This document shows positions 32,094 to 42,148 of a stretch of 64,000 nt of DNA, in pieces; positions within the stretch are counted from its first letter, which is position 1; the number at the start of each line of letters is the position of its first letter. The notes under the pieces are model-generated. The model made no database searches. It was given only the letters and a program-made list of their open reading frames with translations, and was not told the DNA's origin. The translations under genes and the position numbers were made by a program. The DNA is taken from positions 1,426,001 through 1,490,000 of the forward strand of contig JAGPXD010000007.1 in NCBI GenBank assembly GCA_020746995.1. The letters run 5' to 3'. Source of the stretch: Plectosphaerella cucumerina. Taxonomy: Eukaryota; Ascomycota; Sordariomycetes; Glomerellales; Plectosphaerellaceae.

Positions 32094-33236
32094 ATGGCTC
32101 CAGCTCCCGAACCAGCGACCGAGCTCGGTCGGTACCGCATCCTCGCCAGCACCGCAGGCGTCCGCGTTTCTCCTCTCTGCTACGGTGCCATGTCCCTCGG
32201 AACCGCCTGGGACGACACCATGGGCTCCGTCAATGACGAGCAAGCCTTCAAGATCCTCGACAACTTCCACGAGGCCGGCGGAAATTTCATCGACACGGCC
32301 AACTTCTACCAGAACGAGCAGTCCGAGAAGATCCTCGGGGCATGGATGAAGGCCCGCGACAACCGCGATCTCATGTTCCTCGCGACCAAATACTCGACGC
32401 AGTACCGAGGACACGAGCTCGGTCCTGGCAAGTCGGTCAACTTCTCTGGGAACCACCGCAAGTGTATGCACATGTCGGTTCGAGACTCCCTCAAGAAGCT
32501 CGGCACGGAATACATCGACCTGTTCTATGTCCACTACTGGGACTGGACGACCGGGATCGAGGAGATGATGGATGCCCTCCACGTCTTCGTCCTCCAGGGA
32601 AAGATCCTCTACCTTGGCATCTCCGACGCACCAGCCTGGGTAGTGTCCGCGGCCAACACATACGCAACGACACACGGCAAGACCCCCTTCTCCGTCTACC
32701 AAGGTCGCTGGAACATTCTCAAGCGCGACCACGAGCGCGACATCATCCCCATGGCCCGACACTTCGGCATGGCCTTGTGCCCGTGGGACGTCCTTGGCAG
32801 CGGCAGGTTCCAGACGCGCGCGCAGATTGAGGAGCGCAAGAACTCCGGCGACCGTCTCCGCGGCACGACCCAGGAGCAGACGGAGGACGAGATCCGCGCC
32901 AGTGCCGCTCTCGAGGCGGTGGCCCGCGAGCATGGCGACGCGAGCATCCAGCAGATCGCCCTGGCCTACGTGCTTCACAAGGCCAGGAATGTGTTCCCGA
33001 TGATCGGGGGCAAGCGCGTCGAGCACATTGAGGACAACATCAAGGCGCTGAGCATCTCCCTTACTGCGGCGCAGATGGAGCAGCTGGAGAAGGCCAAGGA
33101 GTTTGACATTGGGTTCCCTCTGGATATGATCTACGATGATCCGAAGGAGACGGGTATTCCGCCCCCGGTCACGGCCCTCAGTGCTGTGATTGACTGGCAA
33201 GTTAGGCCCAGGGCGCCGGTGGCTGGGAGGAAGTGA
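32094..33236 (+). CDS. Aldo-keto reductase, norsolorinic-acid-reductase-like (AKR9-type)
   Basis: Single exon, 380 aa. The catalytic tetrad is visible: Asp67 and Tyr72 in FIDTANFY, Lys99 in FLATKYS, and His147 in LFYVHYWD. The later block ITALAYVL-like sequence (QQIALAYVLHKARNVFPMIGGKR) forms the NADP(H) site. The long N-terminal part and the WDW after the His are typical of the fungal aryl-alcohol dehydrogenase/NorA group. It would reduce an aldehyde or ketone with NADPH in the cytosol. A TATAAAA box lies about 105 nt upstream. It follows the sugar transporter on the same strand, so it may belong to that group. A sugar-related role is inference; NorA-type enzymes also act in secondary metabolism. 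Confidence 0.92.
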   Translation: MAPAPEPATELGRYRILASTAGVRVSPLCYGAMSLGTAWDDTMGSVNDEQAFKILDNFHEAGGNFIDTANFYQNEQSEKILGAWMKARDNRDLMFLATKYSTQYRGHELGPGKSVNFSGNHRKCMHMSVRDSLKKLGTEYIDLFYVHYWDWTTGIEEMMDALHVFVLQGKILYLGISDAPAWVVSAANTYATTHGKTPFSVYQGRWNILKRDHERDIIPMARHFGMALCPWDVLGSGRFQTRAQIEERKNSGDRLRGTTQEQTEDEIRASAALEAVAREHGDASIQQIALAYVLHKARNVFPMIGGKRVEHIEDNIKALSISLTAAQMEQLEKAKEFDIGFPLDMIYDDPKETGIPPPVTALSAVIDWQVRPRAPVAGRK

Positions 33237-33613
33237 GGGGCATGATGGACTTGACGCCTAGGACTGGGGTTGCAGACGATTGAGCCAAAAGGGGAATTGG
33301 GAGGAGATTTCATTTTTCCTGGATGATATGTCGCAAAGGAACGCAAAATAGAAAACTCAATTGCTTGCTGCACTGGCACAACCCTGAGACTGCGCCCCTA
33401 TTCGCCTCAGGACAAATCCAGCCGCGGAACTCTGTCCTGCACAGCCAGGCGAGCTGAAGCGCCCTGATAAGAACTTCGGACGAGCTGATATCACGTCCAT
33501 GTGAGCAAAAGCTGGGCAGCTAAGGTACTCGCGACAACTGACACTGGCTGACATGAATGGCAAAATCGAAAAAATGGGAGCTCAGCTATGCTGAGCGCGT
33601 CTTGATTAATCCG
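33237..33613. other. Intergenic region
   Basis: A 377-nt spacer between the reductase and the tRNA gene. No feature is seen. Confidence 0.45.
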
Positions 33614-33721
33614 CGACGAGGGCAGGATTTGAACCTACGCGGGCGAACCCAACAGATGGCTGAAGTAGTGTCTGGGACAGCTGCTTCTAGTCTGTCGCCT
33701 TAACCACTCGGCCACCTCGCC
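33614..33721 (-). tRNA. tRNA-Ser(AGA): tRNA-Ser (anticodon AGA) with a 27-nt intron
   Basis: On the minus strand the acceptor arm GGCGAGG (33721-33715) pairs with CCTCGTC (one G-U). The D arm is GCCGAGTGGTTAAGGC. The anticodon stem ACAGA pairs with TCTGT. The loop CTAGAA gives anticodon AGA. The intron (33684-33658) sits one base after the anticodon, the canonical place. A long variable arm (TGGGTTCGCCC) and a T arm ending TTCAAAT with flanking GTAGG/CCTGC complete a class II serine tRNA. Box A (in the D arm) and box B (GGTTCAAAT) are intact. CCA is not encoded, as expected for eukaryotes. Confidence 0.93.
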
Positions 33722-34318
33722 TGTGTTTGATGATTGAATAGGTGGAATACGGGGTGATGAAATCTGGCTTCCGGGCGTGGGTCTTGGATTTACCCCTGGC
33801 GATCGCGATCGTCTTCCATGGTTGATGAGGGGTATGCCGGCGACGTCCTGCCGGAAGATCAATATCCATCAACTCGTCTGCAGTGTACAAGCGCCCTCGC
33901 TTGTGACAGCCCTGAGAAGGTCGCGCATCTTGCCGGTTGGTCAATCGCCAAGAGGCAACACTCAGCACCTTGTCGGGGTTGGCTGAGGCGTGTGGGGGCT
34001 GATGGCGTCGGCGATGGCTCATCGCCGAACGGGGTAAGGCGTCGTGCAACTCATCTGCAGTCATCATTCACGATGGGGGCTTATGCCTCCACTCGGGCGA
34101 AGGACCAAGCGTGAATGATGTGGTTGTCTAGGACTTTGAGATGGCGGTTTCTACTTAAAGGGGATGGAGTTGCCTGTCGAGAAGAAGGAACATTCCCATC
34201 CAAGCTTCAAATCCCATCACTCTCGAGCAGCAGCTCTCTCTGTTCTGTCCTCCAGACCACTTCCTACCACTTCCTTCCCCAGACCCCTACCGACTTCACA
34301 AAGAATCCATCTACAATC
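33722..34318. other. Intergenic region upstream of the NADAR gene
   Basis: A 597-nt spacer. The minus-strand open frame here that runs into the tRNA is a tRNA shadow. A pyrimidine-rich leader precedes 34319. Confidence 0.5.
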
Positions 34319-35008
34319 ATGTCGGTCCGCACACGCGCCGCTGCCTCCCGCCCCAAGGGCCCCTCCAACATCGCAGGGCAGAAGCGTTCCAAGCCATCCA
34401 CGGCCCACGCCGCCCCCGCGTCCGCACCCACGGACACCCCAGACCTCGCCTCAGAGCCCGTCTTCTTCTGGAGACCCGAGGACCCCGAATTCGGCTTCCT
34501 CTCCCAGTGGCATCCCTCCCCCTTCTCGGACCCATCAGACCCCTCCATTGTCTACAACACGGCGGAGCATTACATGATGTACCACAAGGCCAAGCTCTTC
34601 GACCCTCCCTCAGCCCCCGAGATCCTCGCCGCCACCTCGCCAAGTGAGGTCCGCAGTCTCGGCCGCCTCGTGCCAAACTACGACGACGCCGTCTGGGCCA
34701 AAAACAGGCTCCGCATCGTCACCGAAGGCAGCCGCCTAAAGTTCACAACCGGGCCCGAGGCCGAGAGGCTCCGCGCCCTGCTCCTCGCCACAGGCGACCG
34801 GGAGCTCGTCGAGGCGAGCCCCTCGGATCGTATCTGGGGCATCGGCTTCAACCCGGAAAAGGCTGTCGGATCAGACAGGAAGAAGTGGGGGATGAACCTC
34901 CTCGGCCAAGCACTCACCACCGTCAGACGAGAGCTGCAGCCCAAGGACGAGGACTCAGGCTCGGCATCAGACTCGGATGCCAGCGCCGAGGCGCCAGAGC
35001 ATCCCTAG
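34319..35008 (+). CDS. NADAR-domain protein (RibX/YbiA-like, DUF1768)
   Basis: Single exon, 229 aa from the ATG at 34319. A basic, Ala/Pro-rich N-terminus of about 45 residues precedes the NADAR domain. Its hallmarks are FFWRPEDPEFGFLSQWHPSPF, the helix YNTAEHYMMYHKAKLFD, WAKNRLRIV, LLATGDRELVEASPSDRIWG (with the conserved WGIG) and NLLGQALTTVRREL. Family members act as N-glycosidases on riboflavin-pathway intermediates or remove ADP-ribose from nucleobases. Which one applies here is not readable. The C-terminus is acidic and low-complexity (EDSGSASDSDASAE). The frame stays open 200 nt upstream, but the chosen ATG follows a CAATC leader and fits the family start. Confidence 0.92.
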   Translation: MSVRTRAAASRPKGPSNIAGQKRSKPSTAHAAPASAPTDTPDLASEPVFFWRPEDPEFGFLSQWHPSPFSDPSDPSIVYNTAEHYMMYHKAKLFDPPSAPEILAATSPSEVRSLGRLVPNYDDAVWAKNRLRIVTEGSRLKFTTGPEAERLRALLLATGDRELVEASPSDRIWGIGFNPEKAVGSDRKKWGMNLLGQALTTVRRELQPKDEDSGSASDSDASAEAPEHP

Positions 35009-35469
35009 ACATCCTCCTCCATCTGTAGCCACTCAATCCCAAATACCAGTCAACTTGGCTCAAAGGCGCCCAAGGCGCATTCTGTGTTTGTGTGTTATGA
35101 TTACAAGCAGCTATTTTCCAAACAAGAAAACACTGCCCTGCGAGGCCTCCATCATGGGGGCTACCCCGCGCTCGTGTGATGATCGTACAAAGTGGTGCCT
35201 CCTCCTGCAGGAGGCGAGAGCGGTGTTTTGTTTGGTCTCTCCCGACCAGGGGACGCCCCGCGGACGCGCTTCCCGGCACTGTTCGTGTTCTTCTTCCCCT
35301 CGTCCCCCCCTTGATGCAGAAATGGCGGCAAATCCCGGATAATGCCCCGTCCCCGTCTATGCTTTTTGTACAATAGTGAAACAATGTCGAAAAGTGGCGA
35401 GATGCCCGCCGGCGAAGATTGACAGACACCTTTTTGCTCCGCAAAACCGAAACCGCGTGCTGCACACGC
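35009..35469. other. Intergenic region between convergent genes
   Basis: A 461-nt spacer holding 3' regions of the NADAR and TIM44 genes. No gene is supported. Confidence 0.5.
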
Positions 35470-37111
35470 CTAGTGCCACTCCCTGGCGCTCTTGTGCATC
35501 TCAATCAGGCGCCAGCCCCTCGTGTCGGGGTTGCTGACGTCCTCGGGCACCCTGGTGATGCCAATGGCGTACGTCACCAGCTGCACCTTGTCCTCCATGC
35601 CGGCCGCGAGCTCGTTAGTCTTGGCGTTGCGGTAGACGTGAACCTCCTGGGTGCGGCAGGTAATGACGAAGACGGGAATCTCGCCGGGGTCGAGCATCCG
35701 TGCCTTGGCAATGTCGACGTGGCGGATATCCAGGATGCGGCCATCCGACTTCATGCCCTGCGTCAGGTACTGCTTGGTGAGGGCCTCGTAGACTGAGTAC
35801 TGCGCCTCGGAAAGCCACAGCTTGAGCGTGGCAATGTCGCCCTTGACGTAGGCGTCGAGGACCTCGGGAAGGATGTACTCGCGGAGCTCCGTCAGGAACG
35901 GCTCCAGCTGAAAGTTAGGGTCCATGGACCGGAACCGCTTGATGACCTGGGCCTGCTCGTTCTCGGCGAACCAGCCGCCGATGGTGTCGGTGATGCTTCG
36001 TGCCGTCAGGATGAGGGGGTTCTCGGACTCCTGGTACACCTTTCCGGCGCTGAAGACGCCCTGGACGATCTTGTTCTGGTCGCGGAAGTCCCTCCAAGCC
36101 TCCTTCCAGGCGGCATCCTTGTGAAGAGTAACGTTGGTACCGGCACTGTCGCGCGCATGTTAGCCATGTCTTTTTTCCCGGTGTTCGGGGATGGACTTAC
36201 TCAGGATCCTCCTCCATGACCTGCTGGACTTGTCCAGACGCCTTGGCAGCCTCGCGCTTCTTCCTGCGCTCTTCCTTCTCGACCCAGCCACCGTACCGGG
36301 AAGAGCTGCCGTCGTCGATAACGTCTTTGACGTTCTTGAAGGCCTCCGTCTCACGGATGGGCTTGGTCGCCTTGTCAAGGGCGTCGCCGGTCACGTTGGC
36401 GACCTTGCGGACGCCCTTCATGGCCGACGTGTCCCAGGTCCAGGCGGCGCCCTTTCCGATGGCTCCGGCGGTCGTCTTGACGACCGTCGAGGTTGTCTTC
36501 CCGATGGCGCCGGTTGTGCTCTCGTAGGCCTCGCGGGCCTTGCGGACGCGCTCGCTCTCCTGGAAAGTCTTGACCTCGCCGGACAGGGCCTTGGTGGATT
36601 CGTTCCACTCCTTGGACGCCTTGAGCTCGGTCTGCATTGTGTCCATGAACACCTGCCACGGGGTCTTGTCGCCGTGAGGAGGAGGGGGGGGCATGTCCTC
36701 GGCCTTCTCCTTCGCGCCATCTTCGGACTTCTTCTCGCCTTCCTCGGACTTCTTCTCACCCTCCTCGGACTTCTTCTCGCCTTCTTCCTCGACCTTCTTC
36801 TCGGCCGCCTCCTCCTTGGCCTCGGTCTTCTTTGCCTTGTCCTCCTGCCATCTTGTTGTTGATTGATGCAGGGATCGTGTCTGTGTGGGTGCGAGGATGG
36901 GTCGAACGTCGTGAGGGAGGAAAGAGGATCGGAGGGCGGCGGGGGAGAGCGCGGGGAGAGTGCGCGAGGTGGCGGGCTGTCGACTCAGCGACGAGAGGGC
37001 GTCCGAGGACAGCCGACGGTAGGCTGGTGACCGCGCATGGGCAGCGCGCGTCGCCGTCCTGTTGAGGGCATTCGGAGTGATGCTCCTCGAGGACTGGACA
37101 AAAGAGTTCAT
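35470..37111 (-). CDS. TIM44: Mitochondrial import inner membrane translocase subunit Tim44
   Basis: Two exons, 37111-36201 and 36145-35470, with a 55-nt intron (GTAAGT, GCTAAC branch); 528 aa. An Arg/Ser-rich mitochondrial presequence (MNSFVQSSRSITPNALNRT...) is followed by an acidic/lysine repeat (GEKKSEE units), then the coiled, charged N-terminal domain that binds mtHsp70 and the channel. The C-terminal Tim44 domain is clear: FSAGKVYQESENPLI, RFRSMDPNFQLEPFLTELRE, YVKGDIATLKLWLSEAQ and GWRLIEMHKSAREWH at the end. It tethers Hsp70 to the TIM23 channel on the matrix side. An in-frame ATG exists at 37141, but starting at 37111 gives the better presequence. Confidence 0.96.
36721..36795 (-). 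repeat. 21-bp coding minisatellite in TIM44
   Basis: About three near-identical 21-bp units encode EEGEKKS-type repeats in the charged linker after the presequence. The copy number is likely to vary between strains. Confidence 0.7.
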
Positions 37112-37509
37112 GTCGGCGGATAGGAAATGCAAGCCTTCCACCTCCCAGCTGTTGCGATTGATGGGGATCGCGGGATGGTTTGTCGGGAAAGACTCGAGAC
37201 GGGACGGAAGGCGATGGACAGTGGCCGAACAAAATTTCGGACCTCCCGATTTCTACGGCTGGCCGCGGTAAGATTTAGCCGGCATTCAGCCGTCGCGCCG
37301 TCGTCGGGTCTCGCCTCGGGTGGATGACATAAGCATCCTCCCGACCCTTGCCGACCGCCCAGCACTGTCACCAAGGTCACCACACACACCAGCAGCATCG
37401 AAACTCTCGAATTTTTGGAGGCCTCTCTAACGGTTTTGACGTCCAGACAAGAGCAAGAGCTGAAAACAGCTGCGACTTGATTGATATCATTTCAGTACGT
37501 TGCGACGGA

Positions 37510-37544
<35 letters not shown>

Positions 37545-37755
37545 GATAACCCCGTTTTGATGCATTGCACGCGGAATCTAAATATCATTCGCATGTCGAG
37601 TTGCTGTTTTGATGGCATTCATCGATTAAAGCTACACTTTCACCAAAGTCGGATTACAAGAAGTACCGAAGAAGTCTATTTTACAAGAAGAGTAGGTATG
37701 ATTCAGTGGATTGCCTGCATTTGACAGACGGTGTTAGCGGCTAGACAAGGGCAGT
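37112..37755. other. Intergenic region with a long homopolymer
   Basis: A 644-nt spacer containing the TIM44 promoter, a 31-base A run (listed separately) and the 3' region of the DUF1996 gene. No gene is supported. Confidence 0.5.
37511..37541 (+). repeat. Poly(A) tract of 31 bases
   Basis: An uninterrupted run of 31 A, far longer than any other homopolymer in the window. It could be a 3' remnant of a retroposed transcript or simple slippage. I see no target-site duplication or adjacent gene copy. Confidence 0.9.
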
Positions 37756-39028
37756 TCAAACAGCCCGGCGACGAGCGCGGCGAGCACGACGCCTCTTGTT
37801 TGCGCAAGTTGCAGCACTACCCTTGACACCAGAAGGGGTGGCTACGATGGGAACGGCGGTAGGAGTGGGTGTGATGCTCGGCAGAGCGATGCTGGAGTAA
37901 GAACCTTCATCGGTAGGGGCAGCAGTCGGCGTGACCACCCCCTTCGACACATCCTGGCCAGGTGTGCTGGCTGCTTCAACAGGGACGGCGACTTCACTTG
38001 CGTCTGGGGCCGGGGCAATGACCTGATCAGGCTCACCACCAGAGCCCTCGAGGATTCGGCGGCTTTCCTCCAGATCGCTCGTGCCGTTCTCGGGGTCGGC
38101 ATCCTCTGCATTCTCGGCGCCACAGACAGAGCCAGCGTTGTACTTCCCAGCCGGACCATCCACGCCCGCGAAGTCCCGCTTCGAGTTGGCGAGGAGCATG
38201 TTCTCCGCGGCCTCGGGCAGCCAGCCGTTGATGAAATCGCCATGGAAGCAAAACGAAAGACCGCACGAGAGCTCCAGAGGGGCCGCCCCGTCCCAACCGT
38301 CGGGGAGGATCTTGCGCATGTCGAAGCGGATGGAGAAACGGAGGCGCGGCATGCGGAACATGCCAGCCGGGCAGCGGTTGGCGGGGCGGAAGTCGCCGTC
38401 CCAGTTGTGGGTGCCGGAGTAGGCGGATTCGAGGGTTTCGGGGTTGACGCAGTCGTGGAAGAGGAGTAGCGTCTGGAGGAAGACCGGGCAGCCTTTGAGG
38501 GGGAACGCAGCCGGGTCCTTTTCGGGTTGGACTACGTCGCCGTGTTCGCAGAACCAGGACTGCCCAGCCAGGTCGGGGACGTCGGCCTGGGTCTTGGCCT
38601 GGGCGTTTCCGACGACGGCACGGTAGTTCTCTGGGATGGCGATCTCGGCCTTGTCAATGTCGACGTAATAAGCGCTGAATCGGGAGAGGGGGACCTCCTC
38701 CCTGGTGCCGTTGGTGTTGACCTTGTATAGCGTGGGGAACCCTGGGGATGTTGATTCCTGTCTGCAATGTTGCAAAGTCCGAGAGAGACGAACAATACGA
38801 CGAGTAGTCGTTGGGATTCTCGGCCGTTGAGCAGCCTGCCTGAAGCTCAGCGGTCGTGGTCGTGTTGACGGTGACGGCATCAGAGCCGAAGAACGAGTGC
38901 ATGTGGCTGGTGAACTGGCCCGGGACGACAATAGGATCGATGTTCTTGTTCATAAAGCGCTTGGCGCTGGTGACAGTGTATGCCTGGGCGAACCCGGCAC
39001 CAGCAAGGAAGAGAGCAAGGGACTTCAT
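37756..39028 (-). CDS. Secreted DUF1996 protein
   Basis: Two exons, 39028-38794 and 38741-37756, with a 52-nt intron; 406 aa. A signal peptide (MKSLALFLAGAGFAQA) leads to the DUF1996 domain: DPIVVPGQFTSHMHSFFGSD, NDYSSYWFPTLYKVN, then CPVFLQTLLLFHDCVN, HNWDGDFRPANRCPAG and LRFSIRFDM with GWDGAAPLELSCG. Conserved His/Cys residues are present. After the domain comes a long Ser/Thr/Pro-rich, probably glycosylated region, and an unusual Arg-rich end (RRRARRARRRAV). DUF1996 proteins are secreted or wall-associated, and some carry WSC domains. Their activity is not known to me. The splice joins T with GG to restore the family Trp in YWFPTLY. Confidence 0.92.
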
Positions 39029-40355
39029 GGTGAAGTAAGTGTAGCGATAGACTGGGGTTAGCTGTAGAGACTGAATAGGGATGACGGCCAAGGAGTGAGG
39101 GCAACGTCGAAACCCGCGACAAGATGCCAAATACAATACGTGAGAGAACGAACGACACAGATTCAACGCAATGGAAATGTCCCGAGAGCAGCGCAGACAC
39201 GCCTCATGTACCTACCGTCGAACGACGTGGGTTGCCGCCAGGATGTCTGGCGCTACGGATGCCCCTGGCCGACATTTGTTCACCTCGTTCCCACAAAGTC
39301 GGTTGCATGTCGGCCAAGCCCCGATCCCACGGCTGCAGAAGTCGAGACGATCCATTCCCGTCGAATAAGGTCCGAAAACGAGGGATGATCCACATCTCAT
39401 TTCGGTGACAAGGACAATTGTGTGGGAGAGGTCGTCAAGGCCGAAGTCCGAGGCGCGCCGTCAATGTACGAGTCCGAGTAGTGTGTTTCAACGCGGCCAG
39501 GGGGGCGGGAGCCGAAGGAAACACTTCATCTTTTCTCCAGATCGACATTCGCGACGATTGCACCGACGGCGCTTCTAGCCACTTGGCCATACGTCTTCTG
39601 GTCAGTCTGATGACGTTACAAGCACAGAGACCAGCTGTTGCTTTTATATGTGCAGTAGGATCTCAGCGCCGTGGTATGTGTAGATCGCGTGTTGCTTGGT
39701 GCAGGCGGCTAGGGGTAAGCTTGGCAAGGGAGTGAATAGCCAGACCAGGGGAAAACGATGTAGCCTGTGATCTCTGCTTCCACTGGTCCGAAAAACATGG
39801 ACAGCAGGCGGCTCTATCTTAACGAACCGCATCTGGTGATCCAGGGGGCGATCGGCGACGAGGACAGGCAGAGATTCTGTCCAGCTGAGATGGCATCGCA
39901 CCTTGTTGGGCGCATCTCGTAGAGCCATGACCGAAAGGTCGATTGATTCCGCAGCAGACAAGCCTACCATATGTAACACTGGGCTTGATACACCGAATCG
40001 TATCGGTGATGGTAGCCTGTTGGAATGACTTGTTCTTCAAGGTTCAGGTCAAGGAAGTGCAAGGGCGTCGTTGCTTGGAAAGGGTGCCGCATGAAAAAGA
40101 TGAGGAAAGCTGGTGAGGCGGTAGTTGTGGAAGTGTATGCTACTATCAGGTACACGACCTCTCTTAGTGGGATATACCCACTATATCCACTGTTCACCGG
40201 GCCGTACTGACAAACGGGGTTGCTCCGTCTGTCGGGGCCTTTTGTGGGCCGCCGGACGACGGTCCATTGGCGACCAGGGGCGTGGATTTTTCTGAGGCTC
40301 GACTGGCCATCGTCTCATCGCCGCAGTATCCAACACCGACACCCACACCGCGACG
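39029..40355. other. Intergenic region, about 1.3 kb, no supported gene
   Basis: Divergent spacer between the DUF1996 and uS11m genes. Several short open frames (for example 39418-39735 on plus) lack splice support or domains. I see no repeats. Confidence 0.5.
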
Positions 40356-41081
40356 ATGAGCGTTCCCTCGACATGCCGCCTGCTGGCGCAGGCTGGCCTG
40401 AGAACCGCCTTCCGCCCATCTCTCGCACCGCGATGCGGCACCTTCCTCGCGCGTCGCGCCATCTCCCAATCTCCCCCGACACAGGCCGAACCTCCCAAGC
40501 CGGCGACCTCCAGCATCCTCACGTCTCTCTACGGCGCCGCATCCCCAGCACAGTCTGCGGCGTCCACGCCCTCAAAGGCACCCGACGTAGCCAGCAGCAT
40601 GGCCGACCTAATGGGCAACGTCCTCAACGTCAAGGGCACGACGCCCTCGAGGGAATACTCCCCCACGCACGACATTGGCGCGCTCGTCTCCGAAAAGCCC
40701 GACGCCCTCGAACCCTACCACATGCACGTCTATTCGCACAAGCACAACACGCACGTCACGGTCACCAAGCCCGACCGGGGGGCCATTATCAGCATGTCGT
40801 GCGGCAACATCGGCTTCCGCAAGGCTCGCAGGAAGACGTACGACGCCGCGTACCAGCTCATGGCCTACGTGCTCGAGAGGCTCAAGTACGCCGGCTGGGA
40901 GCCCAAGATCAACCGCATCGAGCTGGTGCTCCGCGGTTTCGGCCAGGGTCGCGAGGCCTGCGTCAAGGTCCTGATGGCCCCCGAGGGTCTGAAGTGGAGG
41001 CAGAAGATTGTCCGGGTGGCCGACGGCACGAGGGTCAAGTTCGGTGGTACCAGGAGCCCCAACCCCAAGCGTCGTGGTTAA
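40356..41081 (+). CDS. Mitochondrial small-subunit ribosomal protein uS11m
   Basis: Single exon, 241 aa. An Arg/Ala-rich mitochondrial presequence and a non-conserved N-terminus (about 1-115) precede the uS11 domain: MHVYSHKHNTHVTVTKP, IISMSCGNIGFRKARRKTYDAAYQLM, and ELVLRGFGQGREACVKVLMAPEG. The C-terminal basic tail GGTRSPNPKRRG matches the rRNA-binding end of uS11. It would sit on the platform of the mitoribosome small subunit. It is convergent with the PPPDE-peptidase gene. Confidence 0.95.
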   Translation: MSVPSTCRLLAQAGLRTAFRPSLAPRCGTFLARRAISQSPPTQAEPPKPATSSILTSLYGAASPAQSAASTPSKAPDVASSMADLMGNVLNVKGTTPSREYSPTHDIGALVSEKPDALEPYHMHVYSHKHNTHVTVTKPDRGAIISMSCGNIGFRKARRKTYDAAYQLMAYVLERLKYAGWEPKINRIELVLRGFGQGREACVKVLMAPEGLKWRQKIVRVADGTRVKFGGTRSPNPKRRG

Positions 41082-41313
41082 GCGGCTGGGGGGGGGGTGG
41101 GGGATGTGTGGAGGACGAGGTGGCGGAGGAAATGTACAGTATTGTACCATTGTATCATATACTTGGAGGAAACGCAAAGAAGACGGCAGACGCCAAAGGC
41201 TTTCCGCTGACCAACAAACAAGCGAGGTATCATCCAAAACGCCGTCGCATCGCTGTGCCGATGCTCGCAAAGACCCAAACTCCAAACCCGTCACCCAGAT
41301 GTATACATGGCCA

Positions 41314-42148
41314 CTAAGGCCGCGGCGCCCGTTCAGCGGCGGGAAGTTGCCGCCCCTCTTCGTCCCTGACGGCTCGCTTGCCCTTGCCAGAGCCGCCGTG
41401 CCGACGCTCTTCCTCGCTATCCCATTCGCCATCGTCTTCCCGGCCAGGCGACAACGGATCGGTATGGAATCTGGGAGGGGCCTGCTTGAGCATTCTTGTT
41501 CCTTCGTGCGTGTCGAACTCGTCTTCGTCCTCGTCAAGCAGCAGCTGGCCATCGGCCGTTTCATACTCGGGAGGTGATATCCAGTCTCCGGGCACGACGC
41601 AGGGTAGCATGACGCCAACGCTGGCCGCCCGGTTGAGCCAGCTAGGGCCGGGATTGCCGGTGAGGCGCCGACAGAGTTCGGATGTGAAATGGTTGCAGTT
41701 CTTCTTGAGAAGGTTGTAGAGGGTGCCCTGGAACTCTTCCGAGATGTCGTCGAGGATTTTGTCGATCTCGGACTGCGATGCAAAGGTGAAGCCGTGGAGC
41801 AGCTCCATCTTGAAGGTGCCGCCGGGCGGCTCGGCCCTCGGCTTCGTCCAGTACACGCCGGTCATGTTCGGGCGACCGTGGCCACCATAGGCGTATTCGC
41901 GGCCATTGATAACAACGCCGGAGTGGAGGAGGGAGGTGCCGATGGCCCACAGCACGGAGGAGAGTCTGCCGGTCTGTACAAGTCCCGTCAGCAACGCGCG
42001 TAGGGGAGGGGATGCGGCTGGGTGCGATGCTTACGGGTAGCAGGTCGTATACGTGAATCGTGACCTCCGTCTTGCTCAGGGATAGAGTCGATCGGTGCGA
42101 CGACCTTGATTGCCTCGAGTCGGCTGGGTCCCGTCCTGGCGGCGGCAT
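41314..42148 (-). CDS. PPPDE/DeSI-family cysteine peptidase
   Basis: Two exons, 42148-42035 and 41973-41314, with a 61-nt intron; 257 aa starting MPPPGRDPAD. The PPPDE domain runs from VTIHVYDLLP to about residue 175. The catalytic His is in LLHSGVVINGREYAYGG, and the catalytic Cys is in LKKNCNHFTSELCRRLTG. These are the two residues of DeSI-type isopeptidases, which remove SUMO or ubiquitin. The C-terminal 70 residues are acidic and Ser-rich with no domain. It is probably cytosolic or nuclear. It is divergent from the OLA1 gene across a 0.9-kb spacer. Confidence 0.93.

Noticed and set aside
32067..33200. 377-aa minus-strand open frame antisense to the aldo-keto reductase
   Set aside because: Shadow of a single-exon gene with complete catalytic tetrad.
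33687..34067. 126-aa minus-strand open frame overlapping the tRNA
   Set aside because: Its end reads through the tRNA-Ser 5' half (the well-known GGRVVKATD artefact).
36191..36862. 223-aa Leu/Gly-rich plus-strand open frame across TIM44
   Set aside because: Antisense shadow of the Lys/Glu-rich TIM44 linker; apparent hydrophobicity comes from complementing AAG/GAG codons.
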